Of a stretch of 64,000 nt of DNA, positions 41,496 to 50,353 are shown one piece after another (the first letter of the stretch is position 1; the number at the start of each line of letters is the position of its first letter). This DNA is from Nibribacter roseus (GTDB lineage Bacteria; Bacteroidota; Bacteroidia; Cytophagales; Hymenobacteraceae), in contig NZ_JBHSYQ010000003.1 in NCBI RefSeq assembly GCF_042662225.1, forward strand, positions 806,001 through 870,000, in the 5' to 3' direction. The position numbers and the translations under genes were made by a program. The notes beneath the pieces were generated by a model, which was given only the letters and a program-made list of their open reading frames with translations, was not told the origin of the DNA and did not search any database.

Positions 41496-42434
41496 TTATT
41501 TTGATTCGTTTGGAAGTTGAATGGCCGGCGGTTCTTGATAAGGTTCTCCGCTGTCTTGGTAAAAGCGGGTGGTAGGGTAGGCGAACTTAATGTCAGGGGC
41601 TGCCAAAAACTGGGTAAGCGTATCTTCCCAGATCAGGTTCTCGCTTTCGCGGCGGCGGGTAAGGGCGCAGAGGTACCGCACGGTAAATTGCACGCCCCGT
41701 TCTGCTACCTTGGTATACACCTTGGTGTTGAAATCCTTGTAGAAAATAAGATGCTCCTGCGATTCCCGGAGCACCATGCGTTTGGTGTCTTCGTTAAGCT
41801 GTTCGGCATGCTTTTGCCCTATCGCGGTAAGAATTTCTTTGGCTTTGCGCCAATTGCTTTCTAACGTGACGTGCACCTGCAGCTCGTGCCAGAGAAAAGG
41901 GAAACCGTAGTTGTAGTTTACCTGTGTTCTGGTGAAAACATGGCTATTCGGTATATGCACTACGTGACCCGTGGGCTGTTCAGAGTCAACGCCAGTACCC
42001 AGTTCATTCAAGGTAAATTGGAAAAGGGTGATGTCAATCACATCTCCGGTGTGGTCGCTGATTTTTATTCTGTCACCAATTCGGAACGGACGCTTCCAGA
42101 GCAGGTAAATCCAGCCGAACATGTTTAGGATTGGTTCTCTTAGTGCAACCACCAAACCCACTGAAAGTAGCCCCAAGTACGTGGCAATGGAAAAGATGCC
42201 GCCAAACCAGATGTTCGTCAGTAAAATGATGCCCAAGCCGGTAATAACGTAGTTCGTAGACTTTTTCCATTGGTAAAGCTTACGCGAATCTGGCTGCCAT
42301 TTGAATACAATGCGGAGCAAGAACCGGCTAATGCCCCACAGGCAAGCCAGCACCACTACAGAGGAAATAAGGTTTTCCTGCATTGTTGTAGAAAACCCTA
42401 AGTTATGTTCAACCCAACGTTGTATCTTAAGCAT
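41496..42434 (-). CDS. MscS family mechanosensitive ion channel
   Basis: A 312-residue inner-membrane channel for osmotic downshock or a cyclic-nucleotide-like relative. Membrane segments lie at about 24-44, 63-82 and 84-103. The pore helix and junction read LSVGLVVALREPILNMFGWI, and the beta domain has RPFRIGDRIKISDHTGDVID and VVHIPNSHVFTRTQVNYNYG. The C-terminal 100 residues form the alpha/beta vestibule. The size fits a small MscS. It is followed on the same strand, 185 nt upstream, by a Kef-type antiporter gene. Confidence 0.92.
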   Translation of the reverse strand: MLKIQRWVEHNLGFSTTMQENLISSVVVLACLWGISRFLLRIVFKWQPDSRKLYQWKKSTNYVITGLGIILLTNIWFGGIFSIATYLGLLSVGLVVALREPILNMFGWIYLLWKRPFRIGDRIKISDHTGDVIDITLFQFTLNELGTGVDSEQPTGHVVHIPNSHVFTRTQVNYNYGFPFLWHELQVHVTLESNWRKAKEILTAIGQKHAEQLNEDTKRMVLRESQEHLIFYKDFNTKVYTKVAERGVQFTVRYLCALTRRRESENLIWEDTLTQFLAAPDIKFAYPTTRFYQDSGEPYQEPPAIQLPNESK

Positions 42435-42537
42435 AAAGTAACTTATAGGTAGCTATGTAAGAACCTGAACCTGTTAAAGCTTTTACCTAATGTAGTAATT
42501 ATCAGAACGACTGGCACAGCTGAATGATTTTATGAGT

Positions 42538-42573
42538 GTTTTAGGCGTGCTTTTTGAAAAACAGCCTCAAAAC
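42538..42573. repeat. PAL36 copy 17
   Basis: Arms GTTTTAGGCGTG and CAGCCTCAAAAC around CTTTTTGAAAAA. It lies between the Kef-type gene (upstream) and the MscS gene (downstream). Confidence 0.78.
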
Positions 42574-42619
42574 AGAGCTCTATTTAGAAGAGAGAGAGCC
42601 GCTAGCCAAGTGCAGAAGG

Positions 42620-44866
42620 TTAACTCGCAATCTCTCCATCTCGGGTGGCCTCCAATTGTTTAATCCGCCAGGGGCTGCCCACAATCCAGACAATGTCGCC
42701 GTTTTCAAATGAAAGCCCTGAGTCAGGGTTCAGAATTCTTTTGCCGTTTTTCTCTATACCTACAATCAGCCCTTTGGTTTTCTCGCGCACGCCAGATTCC
42801 AGAATGGTTTTATGTAATAGCGGTGAGCCCTTAGAAACCACCATCTTCTGAAGTTTAATTTCCTCTTTCGCCTCGTCAGGTGCAGAATCAGGGCTTGGGC
42901 TTTCAATAAATACTCTGAAGGCCTCCACCTGCTCTTCAAAACCGAAGACATACAGCTTATCCCCTGGAAATATGTGCTCTTGCCGGGTGGGTGGCATGAT
43001 GGTGCGTTTACCTCGTTCAATCACAGCCACGTTAATACCAAACTTTTCCCGTATCTGCAGTTCCGCTAAGGTTCTGCCAACCACTGCAGATTCTGGCTGT
43101 ACCTCAAAGCTGGTAAGATGTACGTTCCAGGGAGTAAGGGTGTGGTGTCTTTTTTCCGCCTCATTGATCTCGCGTGCGTTTAAGTTAGACATGAACCGGT
43201 TCTCAATGCGGGTGTAGAACTGCTGAATTCGGCGGGAGAAGATGATCATGGCGGCAATAATGACCAAGCCCGCCACAATGGCCACCTGTATTGAGAAGAA
43301 CCTGTCTAGCAAGAAGGTGATAAACATAATGGAGATGGCAATCTTAGAAAATTCCATGACCAAGATGAGACTTCGGTAATTCCTGTTAGCCCAAATGCGG
43401 CCCTGCGCCTCTTTTTGCGGGTGATGCAAGGCCAAGGCCCACAGAAACGGAGCCATGCCCAGCAAAGTAACAGTGGCGGTGGCCACGTCGGCTAATTGGT
43501 CATGGCCAATCAAGTTGGTCATGAACGGATCTAGAAATTGTGCCGATAGCAATACCATGGCAATGATGAGCACCGAGTACACCACCAGGTTGATCACGTA
43601 CCCTTTTAGTACCAGCTGCCAATCTGAGGTAGTGGCAATGGTTTGTGCGCCGGAGCTATATTCATTTAAGGAGGCTCTCCAGCGGGAGGGTAGAATCTTT
43701 TCAATGGTGTTGCTGAGCGGATCAGACAGTTTGATCATGTAGGGTGTTGTGAACGTAGTAATAGCCGACACCGCCACCGCCACTGGGTATAAAAACTCAG
43801 AGGTAACGTTCAGTGTGAGCCCCAACGTAGCAATGATAAACGAGAATTCCCCAATCTGGGATACGCTCATGCCAGACTTGACTGAAGTTTTCACGCCTTG
43901 CCCGGCCACTAACCCCCCGCCCGTGATACTTACCACCTTGCCTATGATGGTCACTAGGGTGATAATGACAATTGGGCCGGCATAAGTGAGAATGATAGAC
44001 GGATTGATGAGCATGCCTACTGACACAAAGAAGATGGCTCCAAACAAATCTTTCACGGAGGCCACCAAATGTTCTATCTTCTCGGCTTTAGTAGTTTCCG
44101 CCAGTATAGAACCCATAATGAAGGCTCCCAACGCCGGCGAAAAACCTACCTGTGCGGCCAGAATCACCATGAGCAGACAAAGCGCCAGAGACACAATCAG
44201 CAGCGTTTCGTCGTTCATCAGCTTACTGGCTTTTCTAAGAAAAGTGGGGATGAGGAAGATGCCGCCCAAAAACCAGACTACCAGAAAAAACGCCAGTTTC
44301 AGGACTGCCTGCAGCATTTCAGTGCCCGCAAACTGCTGGCTTACGGCCAAAGTAGAAAGTAAGACCAAGAGCAAAATAGCCACCAGGTCTTCCACAATCA
44401 GAATACCAAAGACCAAGCCCGCAAAACGCTGCGTTTTTACCCCCAGCTCGTCAAACGCCCTGATGATGATGGTGGTAGAGGAGATAGACAATATTCCGCC
44501 CAAAAATATGCTGTCCATGGTAGACCAGCCCAATAATTTGCCTGTCAAGTAACCCAGCACCAGCATGATGACCACTTCAAACAGAGCCATGATAGAGGAG
44601 GCGCCGCCCACCTTCACCAGCTTTTTGAACGAGAATTCAAGACCCAGGCTGAACAGCAGGAAGATAACCCCAATCTCAGCCCAAATGGTTATGTTTTCGG
44701 TTTCTATGACAGTAGGCAGTAGATCAAAATGAGGTCCTACCAGCAGACCTGCAATAATATACCCCAGCACCAGCGGCTGTTTCAGCCTTTTGAAAATAAG
44801 TGTGATCAACCCCGCCGCCGCCAGAATGAGCCCTAGGTCAATGATTAAATGTGGTAAGTGTGTCAT
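42620..44866 (-). CDS. Kef-type cation:proton antiporter with TrkA-C domains
   Basis: A 748-residue membrane protein. Residues about 1-395 form the CPA2 Na+/H+ exchanger domain (GLILAAAGLITLIFKRLKQP, PLVLGYIIAGLLVGPHFDLL, LGLEFSFKKLVKVGG, PALGAFIMGSILAET). A second hydrophobic block at about 415-560 is unusual but seen in this subfamily. Two RCK_C (TrkA-C) ligand-binding modules finish the protein (VVGRTLAELQIREKFGINVA and LHKTILESGVREKTKGLIVG). It likely exchanges K+ or Na+ for H+ under ligand control. No quinone-oxidoreductase partner gene is adjacent. Confidence 0.93.
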   Translation of the reverse strand: MTHLPHLIIDLGLILAAAGLITLIFKRLKQPLVLGYIIAGLLVGPHFDLLPTVIETENITIWAEIGVIFLLFSLGLEFSFKKLVKVGGASSIMALFEVVIMLVLGYLTGKLLGWSTMDSIFLGGILSISSTTIIIRAFDELGVKTQRFAGLVFGILIVEDLVAILLLVLLSTLAVSQQFAGTEMLQAVLKLAFFLVVWFLGGIFLIPTFLRKASKLMNDETLLIVSLALCLLMVILAAQVGFSPALGAFIMGSILAETTKAEKIEHLVASVKDLFGAIFFVSVGMLINPSIILTYAGPIVIITLVTIIGKVVSITGGGLVAGQGVKTSVKSGMSVSQIGEFSFIIATLGLTLNVTSEFLYPVAVAVSAITTFTTPYMIKLSDPLSNTIEKILPSRWRASLNEYSSGAQTIATTSDWQLVLKGYVINLVVYSVLIIAMVLLSAQFLDPFMTNLIGHDQLADVATATVTLLGMAPFLWALALHHPQKEAQGRIWANRNYRSLILVMEFSKIAISIMFITFLLDRFFSIQVAIVAGLVIIAAMIIFSRRIQQFYTRIENRFMSNLNAREINEAEKRHHTLTPWNVHLTSFEVQPESAVVGRTLAELQIREKFGINVAVIERGKRTIMPPTRQEHIFPGDKLYVFGFEEQVEAFRVFIESPSPDSAPDEAKEEIKLQKMVVSKGSPLLHKTILESGVREKTKGLIVGIEKNGKRILNPDSGLSFENGDIVWIVGSPWRIKQLEATRDGEIAS

Positions 44867-44990
44867 TTATAAAATGAAGTTCTCTTTAGGTACGAAGGAG
44901 ACAAAAGTGTGAAGGCAGATTTCTGCTGTGGCTAATTGCAGCATGAAAGATAAATTTCAAGCCTGCTTTGAACGGCACAAGCAAAGGCAA

Positions 44991-45179
44991 TTACCATAGA
45001 AATTCCTCCGCAATCACAAACAGCAGGAAAGATAAGAGTAGCATTGTGCTGTAAATTAATAAAGCAAAGACTCGGCTTTTCTTGCCGTAATACCAAAACA
45101 ACGCCTTTCTCGGGAAGAAAAGCCCGAGCAATATGCCAAAAATAGCGATCCACGAAAATGTTATAGCAATAGATTTCAT
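44991..45179 (-). CDS. small two-helix membrane protein
   Basis: A 62-residue protein: MKSIAITFSWIAIFGILLGL is a first helix, then a basic loop FFPRKALFWYYGKKSRVF, then ALLIYSTMLLLSFLLFVIAE. Such small paired-helix proteins are common in Bacteroidota; no family is recognised. An overlapping frame (44932-45153) is less convincing because it lacks this membrane pattern. Confidence 0.5.
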   Translation of the reverse strand: MKSIAITFSWIAIFGILLGLFFPRKALFWYYGKKSRVFALLIYSTMLLLSFLLFVIAEEFLW

Positions 45180-45402
45180 CAGGAAAAACTTATAAGATAA
45201 AACCTGAACTTAGCCTAAAAGGCACCATTTGTCAGTGGCGTCCGGTCACGTATAGCTTATATCAGTGAGAAAATCCCTCTGATATGTTCAGGAGTAAAAA
45301 TGAAAAAGTAGCCTCAGAGGAACTTATGGTATTCCCGTAATGGGCAGATGTGCCTACTTGCAAAGAAGCTAAAGATAAGAGAGACTGATTGGTGACGAAT
45401 CC

Positions 45403-45798
45403 CTAGGGAGCGTTAGGCTGTAGAATAACAGCGAAAATCTGAGCCAGAATTCCAACCTCCGCGAAATAAAGCACTTCTTCCGGAAGCTTCTCGTCAGCTG
45501 GTTTGGCAAACAACAGATAGGCAATAAGCTGCTGCCCTAAGGTTTGCTGCGAAACAGTAACCAGTGAGGAGGAAGGTTTGGCATCAACAAAGGCATGTAC
45601 AGCCGGTTTCTTAAAAGTATAAGAATGGGCACTGGCAGATGCTTGAGCCTGAGGAGTTGTGTTGTCGGTAGCAGAATGCAGCAGGAAGTGATATACCTCC
45701 ACCTCCTGACCAGGCAAGGTCAGAGCCCACAGCAGCATCACCCACATTAAGGTGGCTTTACAACAGGTACCTACAATATTTCTGGCAGCGGACATCAC
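45403..45798 (-). CDS. hypothetical exported protein
   Basis: A 131-residue protein with a likely signal sequence or membrane anchor (CCKATLMWVMLLWALTLPGQ, about 12-31) and then a polar region that ends in a second hydrophobic stretch (LPEEVLYFAEVGILAQIFAV, about 105-124). No family is recognised. It stands alone between the small membrane protein and the divergent NhaP-type antiporter gene. Confidence 0.5.
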   Translation of the reverse strand: MMSAARNIVGTCCKATLMWVMLLWALTLPGQEVEVYHFLLHSATDNTTPQAQASASAHSYTFKKPAVHAFVDAKPSSSLVTVSQQTLGQQLIAYLLFAKPADEKLPEEVLYFAEVGILAQIFAVILQPNAP

Positions 45799-46024
45799 TA
45801 TTTACAAAAGAAACACCTTTAGTTTTAAAAGGCAAACCAACACGCTATGCCCAAGCTTTGGGCCAGCAGTATAGTGGCGGAGTTACAGACGCTAAGCTAC
45901 GGTAACAGGTGCGCTAGTAAATAGTGCTTTAGCTTTGCTTTAAGCCGTAAGTTGCGGTTTTCCGTATGTAGGCTGGTAAAATTACTAGTGTCTCACTGCC
46001 CTTAGGTTGGGCATTCATCCTGCT

Positions 46025-47266
46025 ATGGATTTATACCTGATAATTTTTATAATCATTGGAGCGGCCGCTTTGGCAATGGCTTGGCTTCCGACCTGGCTAG
46101 AGAGGTTTTCCTTTTCTTACAGCATTTTGTTTGTAGTGGTAGGTTTGCTGCTATACCTGCTGCCAATTAATTTGCCGGAACCAGACCCGCTGCGCGAAAA
46201 CGAGATTGTAGTGCGGCTTTCAGAATTCTGCGTGATAGTGACCCTCATGGGCACAGGAATCAAGATTAACCGGCGTTTTTCGCTCAAGAACTGGTCAGTG
46301 CCCTTCAGGCTGGTGAGCTGGACCATGCTCATTTGTATAGGAGCTATGGTGATGATGGGCTGGTGGGTATTAGGTTTGTCATTGGCTTCGGCACTGCTGC
46401 TGGGGGCTGCCATGGCGCCTACAGATCCGGTTTTGGCCGCCGATGTGCAGGTAGGTCCGCCCAGCGATGAGGTGGAAGACCACGCCCGCTTCTCCCTCAC
46501 CGCTGAAGCCGGACTGAATGATGGAATGGCTTTCCCGTTCACTTGGTTGGCCGTTGCGGTGGCGCTGCAAGGCACAGATCCCAGTAACTGGCTTGGTGAA
46601 TGGCTTTGGTATGATCTGCTGTACCGAATTGTAGTAGGAGTGGGAGTAGGATACCTGATGGGGCGCTTATTAGCGTATTTGGTGTTCCGGCTGCCCAAGA
46701 AAAGCCACTTCCCCGAAACACATGATGGATTTGTGGCCATTTCTGCCACTCTTTTAGTGTACGGCTTAACAGAAATGGTGCACGGCTACGGCTTCATGGC
46801 GGTGTTTTTCACGGGCCTTACCATTAAGAACTATGAAAAAAACTACGATTACCACCGAGAGCTGCACGATTTTACCGATCAGATTGAACGGATGGTGGTG
46901 GTAGTGATTCTGATCTTGTTCGGAGGCAGCTTGGCCAGAGGTCTGCTAGATTCTCTTACCTGGCAAGGAGCAGCGGTGGGCATAGGCTTGCTGTTGGTAG
47001 TAAGGCCATTGGCAGGCATGGTAGCCTTGTGGGGCACCAAAATTTCTTTCACAGAGAAATGGGTGATCAGCTTTTTCGGGATTAGGGGAATTGGCTCCAT
47101 CTTTTATTTATCGTTTGGCCTGGAGCAAGCTCATTTTGCTGAGCCAGACGAGATTTGGGCGGTAGCGGGGTTCATTATTCTGCTGTCTATTGTGATGCAT
47201 GGTGTGCTAGCCACTCCGGCCATGGAATATATGGATAGGCGCCTCAATACCAATAAACAGGCATAA
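46025..47266 (+). CDS. NhaP-type sodium/proton antiporter (CPA1)
   Basis: A 413-residue membrane protein with about 12 helices. The CPA1 core motif is seen as LLLGAAMAPTDPVLAADVQV (Asp in TM5 region) and ARFSLTAEAGLNDGMAFPFT (Asn-Asp pair, about 168-187), the cation-binding site of electroneutral or NhaP antiporters. The ATG at 46025 opens the first helix (MDLYLIIFIIIGAAALAMAW), so I prefer it to the TTG at 46007. Together with the Kef-type and MscS genes it makes a 6-kb block of ion and osmotic homeostasis functions. Confidence 0.93.
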   Translation: MDLYLIIFIIIGAAALAMAWLPTWLERFSFSYSILFVVVGLLLYLLPINLPEPDPLRENEIVVRLSEFCVIVTLMGTGIKINRRFSLKNWSVPFRLVSWTMLICIGAMVMMGWWVLGLSLASALLLGAAMAPTDPVLAADVQVGPPSDEVEDHARFSLTAEAGLNDGMAFPFTWLAVAVALQGTDPSNWLGEWLWYDLLYRIVVGVGVGYLMGRLLAYLVFRLPKKSHFPETHDGFVAISATLLVYGLTEMVHGYGFMAVFFTGLTIKNYEKNYDYHRELHDFTDQIERMVVVVILILFGGSLARGLLDSLTWQGAAVGIGLLLVVRPLAGMVALWGTKISFTEKWVISFFGIRGIGSIFYLSFGLEQAHFAEPDEIWAVAGFIILLSIVMHGVLATPAMEYMDRRLNTNKQA

Positions 47267-47347
47267 GGTGCTTATTTGATACTGATATTTTCTACAGTGA
47301 ATCTTTCTCCGCATTTCCGTCTGCAACACCAGCGTCATCTGCTACAC

Positions 47348-47911
47348 ATGCCGCAGGCAGAGGTATACTTAGTCGAAAATTTTTTGTCTGGCGCAGAGGC
47401 TGAGCTTTTAAAACAGAATTTGTTAAACCAGGCAGGGTGGCGGCAGGAAAAGTTAAAGATGTTCGGGAAAGAAGTGGAGCAGCCTCGCCTGACAGCTTGG
47501 TACGCCGATGCCGGCAAAGCCTACACCTACTCCGGCCTCACCTGGGAACCGCAGCCTTGGCTGCCGGCGCTAAGTCAGCTCAGGCAGAAACTAGAGAAAA
47601 CAACGGGTGCACAATTTAACAGTGTGTTGCTGAACCTGTACCGGCACGGGCAAGACAGCATGGGCTGGCACGCCGATAATGAACCGGAGCTGGGGCAGAA
47701 TCCTATCATTGCCTCCATCAGCTTGGGCCAACCGCGGGTTTTCGCCTTCAAGCATAATCAGCAACCTGAGTTAAAACTGCGTTTGTCTCTGGAGTCTGGT
47801 AGCTTGTTGTTGATGGCCGGCAGCACGCAGCACTTCTGGAAGCACCAGCTCCCCAAGTCTGCTAAACTTATGGAGCCTAGGATTAACCTTACTTTCAGGT
47901 TTATCTACTGA
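47348..47911 (+). CDS. alkB: AlkB family 2-oxoglutarate/Fe(II) dioxygenase
   Basis: Removes alkyl groups from DNA or RNA bases (1-methyladenine, 3-methylcytosine) by oxidative demethylation. The iron ligands are in SMGWHADNEPELG (HxD) and STQHFWKHQLPKS (distal His), and the 2-oxoglutarate Arg is in EPRINLTFRFIY. RLTAWYADAGKAYTYSG is the nucleotide-recognition lid region. The ATG at 47348 is the simplest start; a TTG at 47276 would add 24 residues. An Ogt-type DNA repair gene lies about 300 nt downstream, so alkylation repair genes are near each other. Confidence 0.9.
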   Translation: MPQAEVYLVENFLSGAEAELLKQNLLNQAGWRQEKLKMFGKEVEQPRLTAWYADAGKAYTYSGLTWEPQPWLPALSQLRQKLEKTTGAQFNSVLLNLYRHGQDSMGWHADNEPELGQNPIIASISLGQPRVFAFKHNQQPELKLRLSLESGSLLLMAGSTQHFWKHQLPKSAKLMEPRINLTFRFIY

Positions 47912-48024
47912 TAGTGTTTGGAAATAGCGGTGCCACGTAAGCCATGATCAAGGCTGTAAAAATTTCAGTGTCACCTCAATCCTCTTGAAAATGACCTCGT
48001 ATAAAAGGGGACAAGCTTAATAAA

Positions 48025-48162
48025 ATGATACGGAAATATTTAAATCGTCTGATGTGCTCTGCCAAGGGTACCGAACAGGAGCACTCCCTGGATGAGATGA
48101 TTTTATTCTATGGAGTCCTGTTTATAGGGTTTTATCTGCTCTTTCTCGCCTTTATCTTGTGA
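48025..48162 (+). CDS. 45-residue single-helix membrane protein
   Basis: MIRKYLNRLMCSAKGTEQEH is a basic, then polar head; SLDEMILFYGVLFIGFYLLF then LAFIL forms one transmembrane helix. The ATG is preceded by an A-rich stretch (TTAATAAA). It sits between alkB and ogt in a spacer without other genes. There is no homologue to cite, so the call is based on the clear helix and the intact frame. Confidence 0.4.
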   Translation: MIRKYLNRLMCSAKGTEQEHSLDEMILFYGVLFIGFYLLFLAFIL

Positions 48163-48229
48163 TCAACTGCCGTTATCTTATTCCAAAAACCAATTACCTG
48201 TTTTAATTAGCTACACATTACTTACAGTT

Positions 48230-48739
48230 CTAACAATCAAACAAAGCTGTCTGGTAATTTCCGGTGAGCTTAGCCTCGTGTACTAAGAGCCACTTCTTTC
48301 GCCAAAGGCCGCCAGCGTAACCAACCATTTGGCCTTGAGCACCAATAATGCGGTGGCACGGAACCAGTACCAGCCAAGGGTTTGCCCCGTTGGCGGCTCC
48401 CACCGCTCGCATGGCTCCGGCGTTTCCCAGCCGTTTGGCTAAACCCAAATAGTGGTCGGTGCGGCCTACTGGTATCTGTTGCAGTGCCTGCCATACCTGC
48501 TGCTGAAAAGGTGTGCCTAAGGGCTGCAAGGGCAAGTCAAACATAAGCCGCTCCCCATCAAAATATTCCTGCACTTGCCGTGCTGCCTGCTGTAAACAGG
48601 CAGGCGGGGAAGAACTGTCTGTTTCTGGCCCGTTTTCCGGAAAAGAGGCTGAAAACAAAAACTCCTGTGAAGAAGTGAGCCGCATGGTGCCTATTGGCGT
48701 AGGCATGTGCAACACAAAAAGAGCCTCTTGAGCAGACAT
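48230..48739 (-). CDS. ogt: methylated-DNA-[protein]-cysteine S-methyltransferase (Ogt/MGMT)
   Basis: Suicide enzyme that transfers O6-methyl from guanine to its own cysteine. The 169-residue protein has the active-site LVPCHRIIG with Cys128, the DNA-binding helix RAVGAANGANP and RTDHYLGLAKRLGN. Residues 29-40 (FSASFPENGPET) are encoded by a full PAL36 copy (48621-48656), so a repeat seems to have been inserted in frame into a loop of the N-terminal domain. It ends at the stop codon at 48230. Function should be retained as the C-terminal domain is intact. Confidence 0.94.
   Translation of the reverse strand: MSAQEALFVLHMPTPIGTMRLTSSQEFLFSASFPENGPETDSSSPPACLQQAARQVQEYFDGERLMFDLPLQPLGTPFQQQVWQALQQIPVGRTDHYLGLAKRLGNAGAMRAVGAANGANPWLVLVPCHRIIGAQGQMVGYAGGLWRKKWLLVHEAKLTGNYQTALFDC
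48621..48656. repeat. PAL36 copy 18, inside ogt
   Basis: On the + strand: arms GTTTCTGGCCCG and GAGGCTGAAAAC around TTTTCCGGAAAA. It is 36 nt long (12 codons), so the reading frame is preserved. It is the only copy within a gene's body. Confidence 0.85.
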
Positions 48740-48898
48740 GGTGAGTGTTTTTCAGGAAATTTAACCAAGATTTAGCCAACTTGCCGCAGAAGCCTGTAAT
48801 TTTCGGCAGATTTCAGCTAAAGTAGCCGCTCGTATGTAGGCGGCGCAGCATATAGGAGGTCGTAACCCCAATGCTGTGAAATGGCGTAACCTCCTACC

Positions 48899-50260
48899 AT
48901 GGAAAACAAAACCCAACTTAGTGTCATGGGCGGTGGCTTAGTAGGCTGCCTGCTGTCTTTATACTTGGCTAAGCAAGGCTATCCGGTTGCTGTGTATGAA
49001 CGCAGGCCAGACTTGCGCCGAGCTGATTTAGCCGGTGGGCGTTCCATTAACTTGGCACTAAGCGATAGGGGCTGGCGGGCACTGGAAACTATTGGTATTT
49101 CCGAAGACATTAAAAAGGTAGCCATACCTATGTACCGGCGAGTGATGCATGACACACAGGGGCATCTTTCTTTTCAGCCTTATGGTCAGGAAGGGCAGGC
49201 CATATATTCTGTCTCCCGCGGCGGGCTGAACCGCGCCTTGTTAGATTTAGCCGAGGCCGAGCCCAGCATATCCTTGAATTTTGAACAGCAGCTGCTGGAA
49301 GTAGAGGTGAGCAGCAACAAAGTTTCAATGCTAGATGTAGCTGCTAACAAAGAGTACCAAGTGCAGCCAGATGTTATTTTTGCCGCGGACGGCGCTTACT
49401 CTATGGTGCGTCTTTCTTTGCAGAAAACAGACCGGTTCAACTATGAGCAAAGTTACCTTGACTACGGCTATAAAGAGCTAACTATTCCTCCCAACGCTGA
49501 CGGTAGCTGGCAGCTGGAGAAAAATGCACTGCACATATGGCCCCGCGGGCAGTACATGATGATTGCCCTGCCCAATATAGATGGCTCTTTTACCTGCACA
49601 CTTTTTTTCCCGTTTGAGGGAGATCTGTCATTTGCCTCACTTAAGGCGCCTGAGCAATTGAGGGAGTTTTTTCAGGAGGTGTTTCCAGACGCGGTGCCGC
49701 TAATGCCAGATTTGGAGCAGGAATTTTTCGAGAACCCCACAGGCTCGCTGGTAACGGTTAAGTGCTTGCCCTGGCGCCACAAGGGCAAGATTTTATTGGT
49801 AGGAGATGCCGCTCATGCCATAGTGCCTTTTTACGGGCAGGGCATGAACGCAGGTTTTGAAGACTGCACCGTGCTGCGGGGCTTACTGCAAGAGCACGAG
49901 CATGATTGGGATACCATCTTCAAAACTTTCCAAGACCTGCGCAAACCCAATACCGATGCCATCGCCGACCTGGCCGTGTACAACTTTATTGAGATGCGCG
50001 ACAAAGTGGCTGATCCCAGGTTCCTGCTTCAGAAGAAAATAGAGGCTCAAATTACCGCACAATTCCCTGATGCCTGGCTTCCTTTGTATTCTATGGTCAC
50101 CTTTTCTCCGGATTTACCGTATGCGCAGGCATTGGCCAACGGAAAGCGGCAGGAGGAGATGATGAATGAGCTTATGCAGTACATTCAGTCTGAAGCCGAT
50201 TACCACAAACCAGAGGTGCAAGAGTATCTGCAGCGCCACCTGGGCAAGGGTTCTATTTAA
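48899..50260 (+). CDS. kmo: kynurenine 3-monooxygenase
   Basis: FAD enzyme that hydroxylates kynurenine to 3-hydroxykynurenine using NADPH and O2. The dinucleotide motif MGGGLVGCLLSLYLAKQGY (10-28) and AVYERRPDLRR, GGRSINLALSDRGWRAL, and the FAD motif GDAAHAIVPFYGQGMNAGFE (about 302-321) all match the family. The 453-residue length is right. It is about 7.5 kb from kynU, separated by ion-transport and repair genes. Its product would be the substrate of the kynureninase. Confidence 0.97.
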   Translation: MENKTQLSVMGGGLVGCLLSLYLAKQGYPVAVYERRPDLRRADLAGGRSINLALSDRGWRALETIGISEDIKKVAIPMYRRVMHDTQGHLSFQPYGQEGQAIYSVSRGGLNRALLDLAEAEPSISLNFEQQLLEVEVSSNKVSMLDVAANKEYQVQPDVIFAADGAYSMVRLSLQKTDRFNYEQSYLDYGYKELTIPPNADGSWQLEKNALHIWPRGQYMMIALPNIDGSFTCTLFFPFEGDLSFASLKAPEQLREFFQEVFPDAVPLMPDLEQEFFENPTGSLVTVKCLPWRHKGKILLVGDAAHAIVPFYGQGMNAGFEDCTVLRGLLQEHEHDWDTIFKTFQDLRKPNTDAIADLAVYNFIEMRDKVADPRFLLQKKIEAQITAQFPDAWLPLYSMVTFSPDLPYAQALANGKRQEEMMNELMQYIQSEADYHKPEVQEYLQRHLGKGSI

Positions 50261-50353
50261 TCCTGGTGGCAAATACAGGCGGTGTAATTGTCTTCTACCC
50301 CAATGACTGGCTTAGCATTCTATTCAGTTGGTTGTTCTATTTGAAAAGCATAA

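Noticed and set aside
43986..44552. A 188-codon open frame on the + strand antisense to the Kef-type gene
   Set aside because: It lies wholly within a conserved membrane-protein gene. Its composition (many Ser, Met, Lys, Thr) is that of a reverse-complement shadow, with no family match and no promoter.
44932..45153. A 73-codon reverse frame overlapping the 62-residue membrane protein
   Set aside because: It lacks membrane or family character, while the other frame has two clean hydrophobic helices.
46117..46749. A 210-codon open frame on the - strand antisense to the NhaP-type gene
   Set aside because: It is rich in Ser, Pro and Thr as expected opposite hydrophobic codons, and no start context or known motif is seen.
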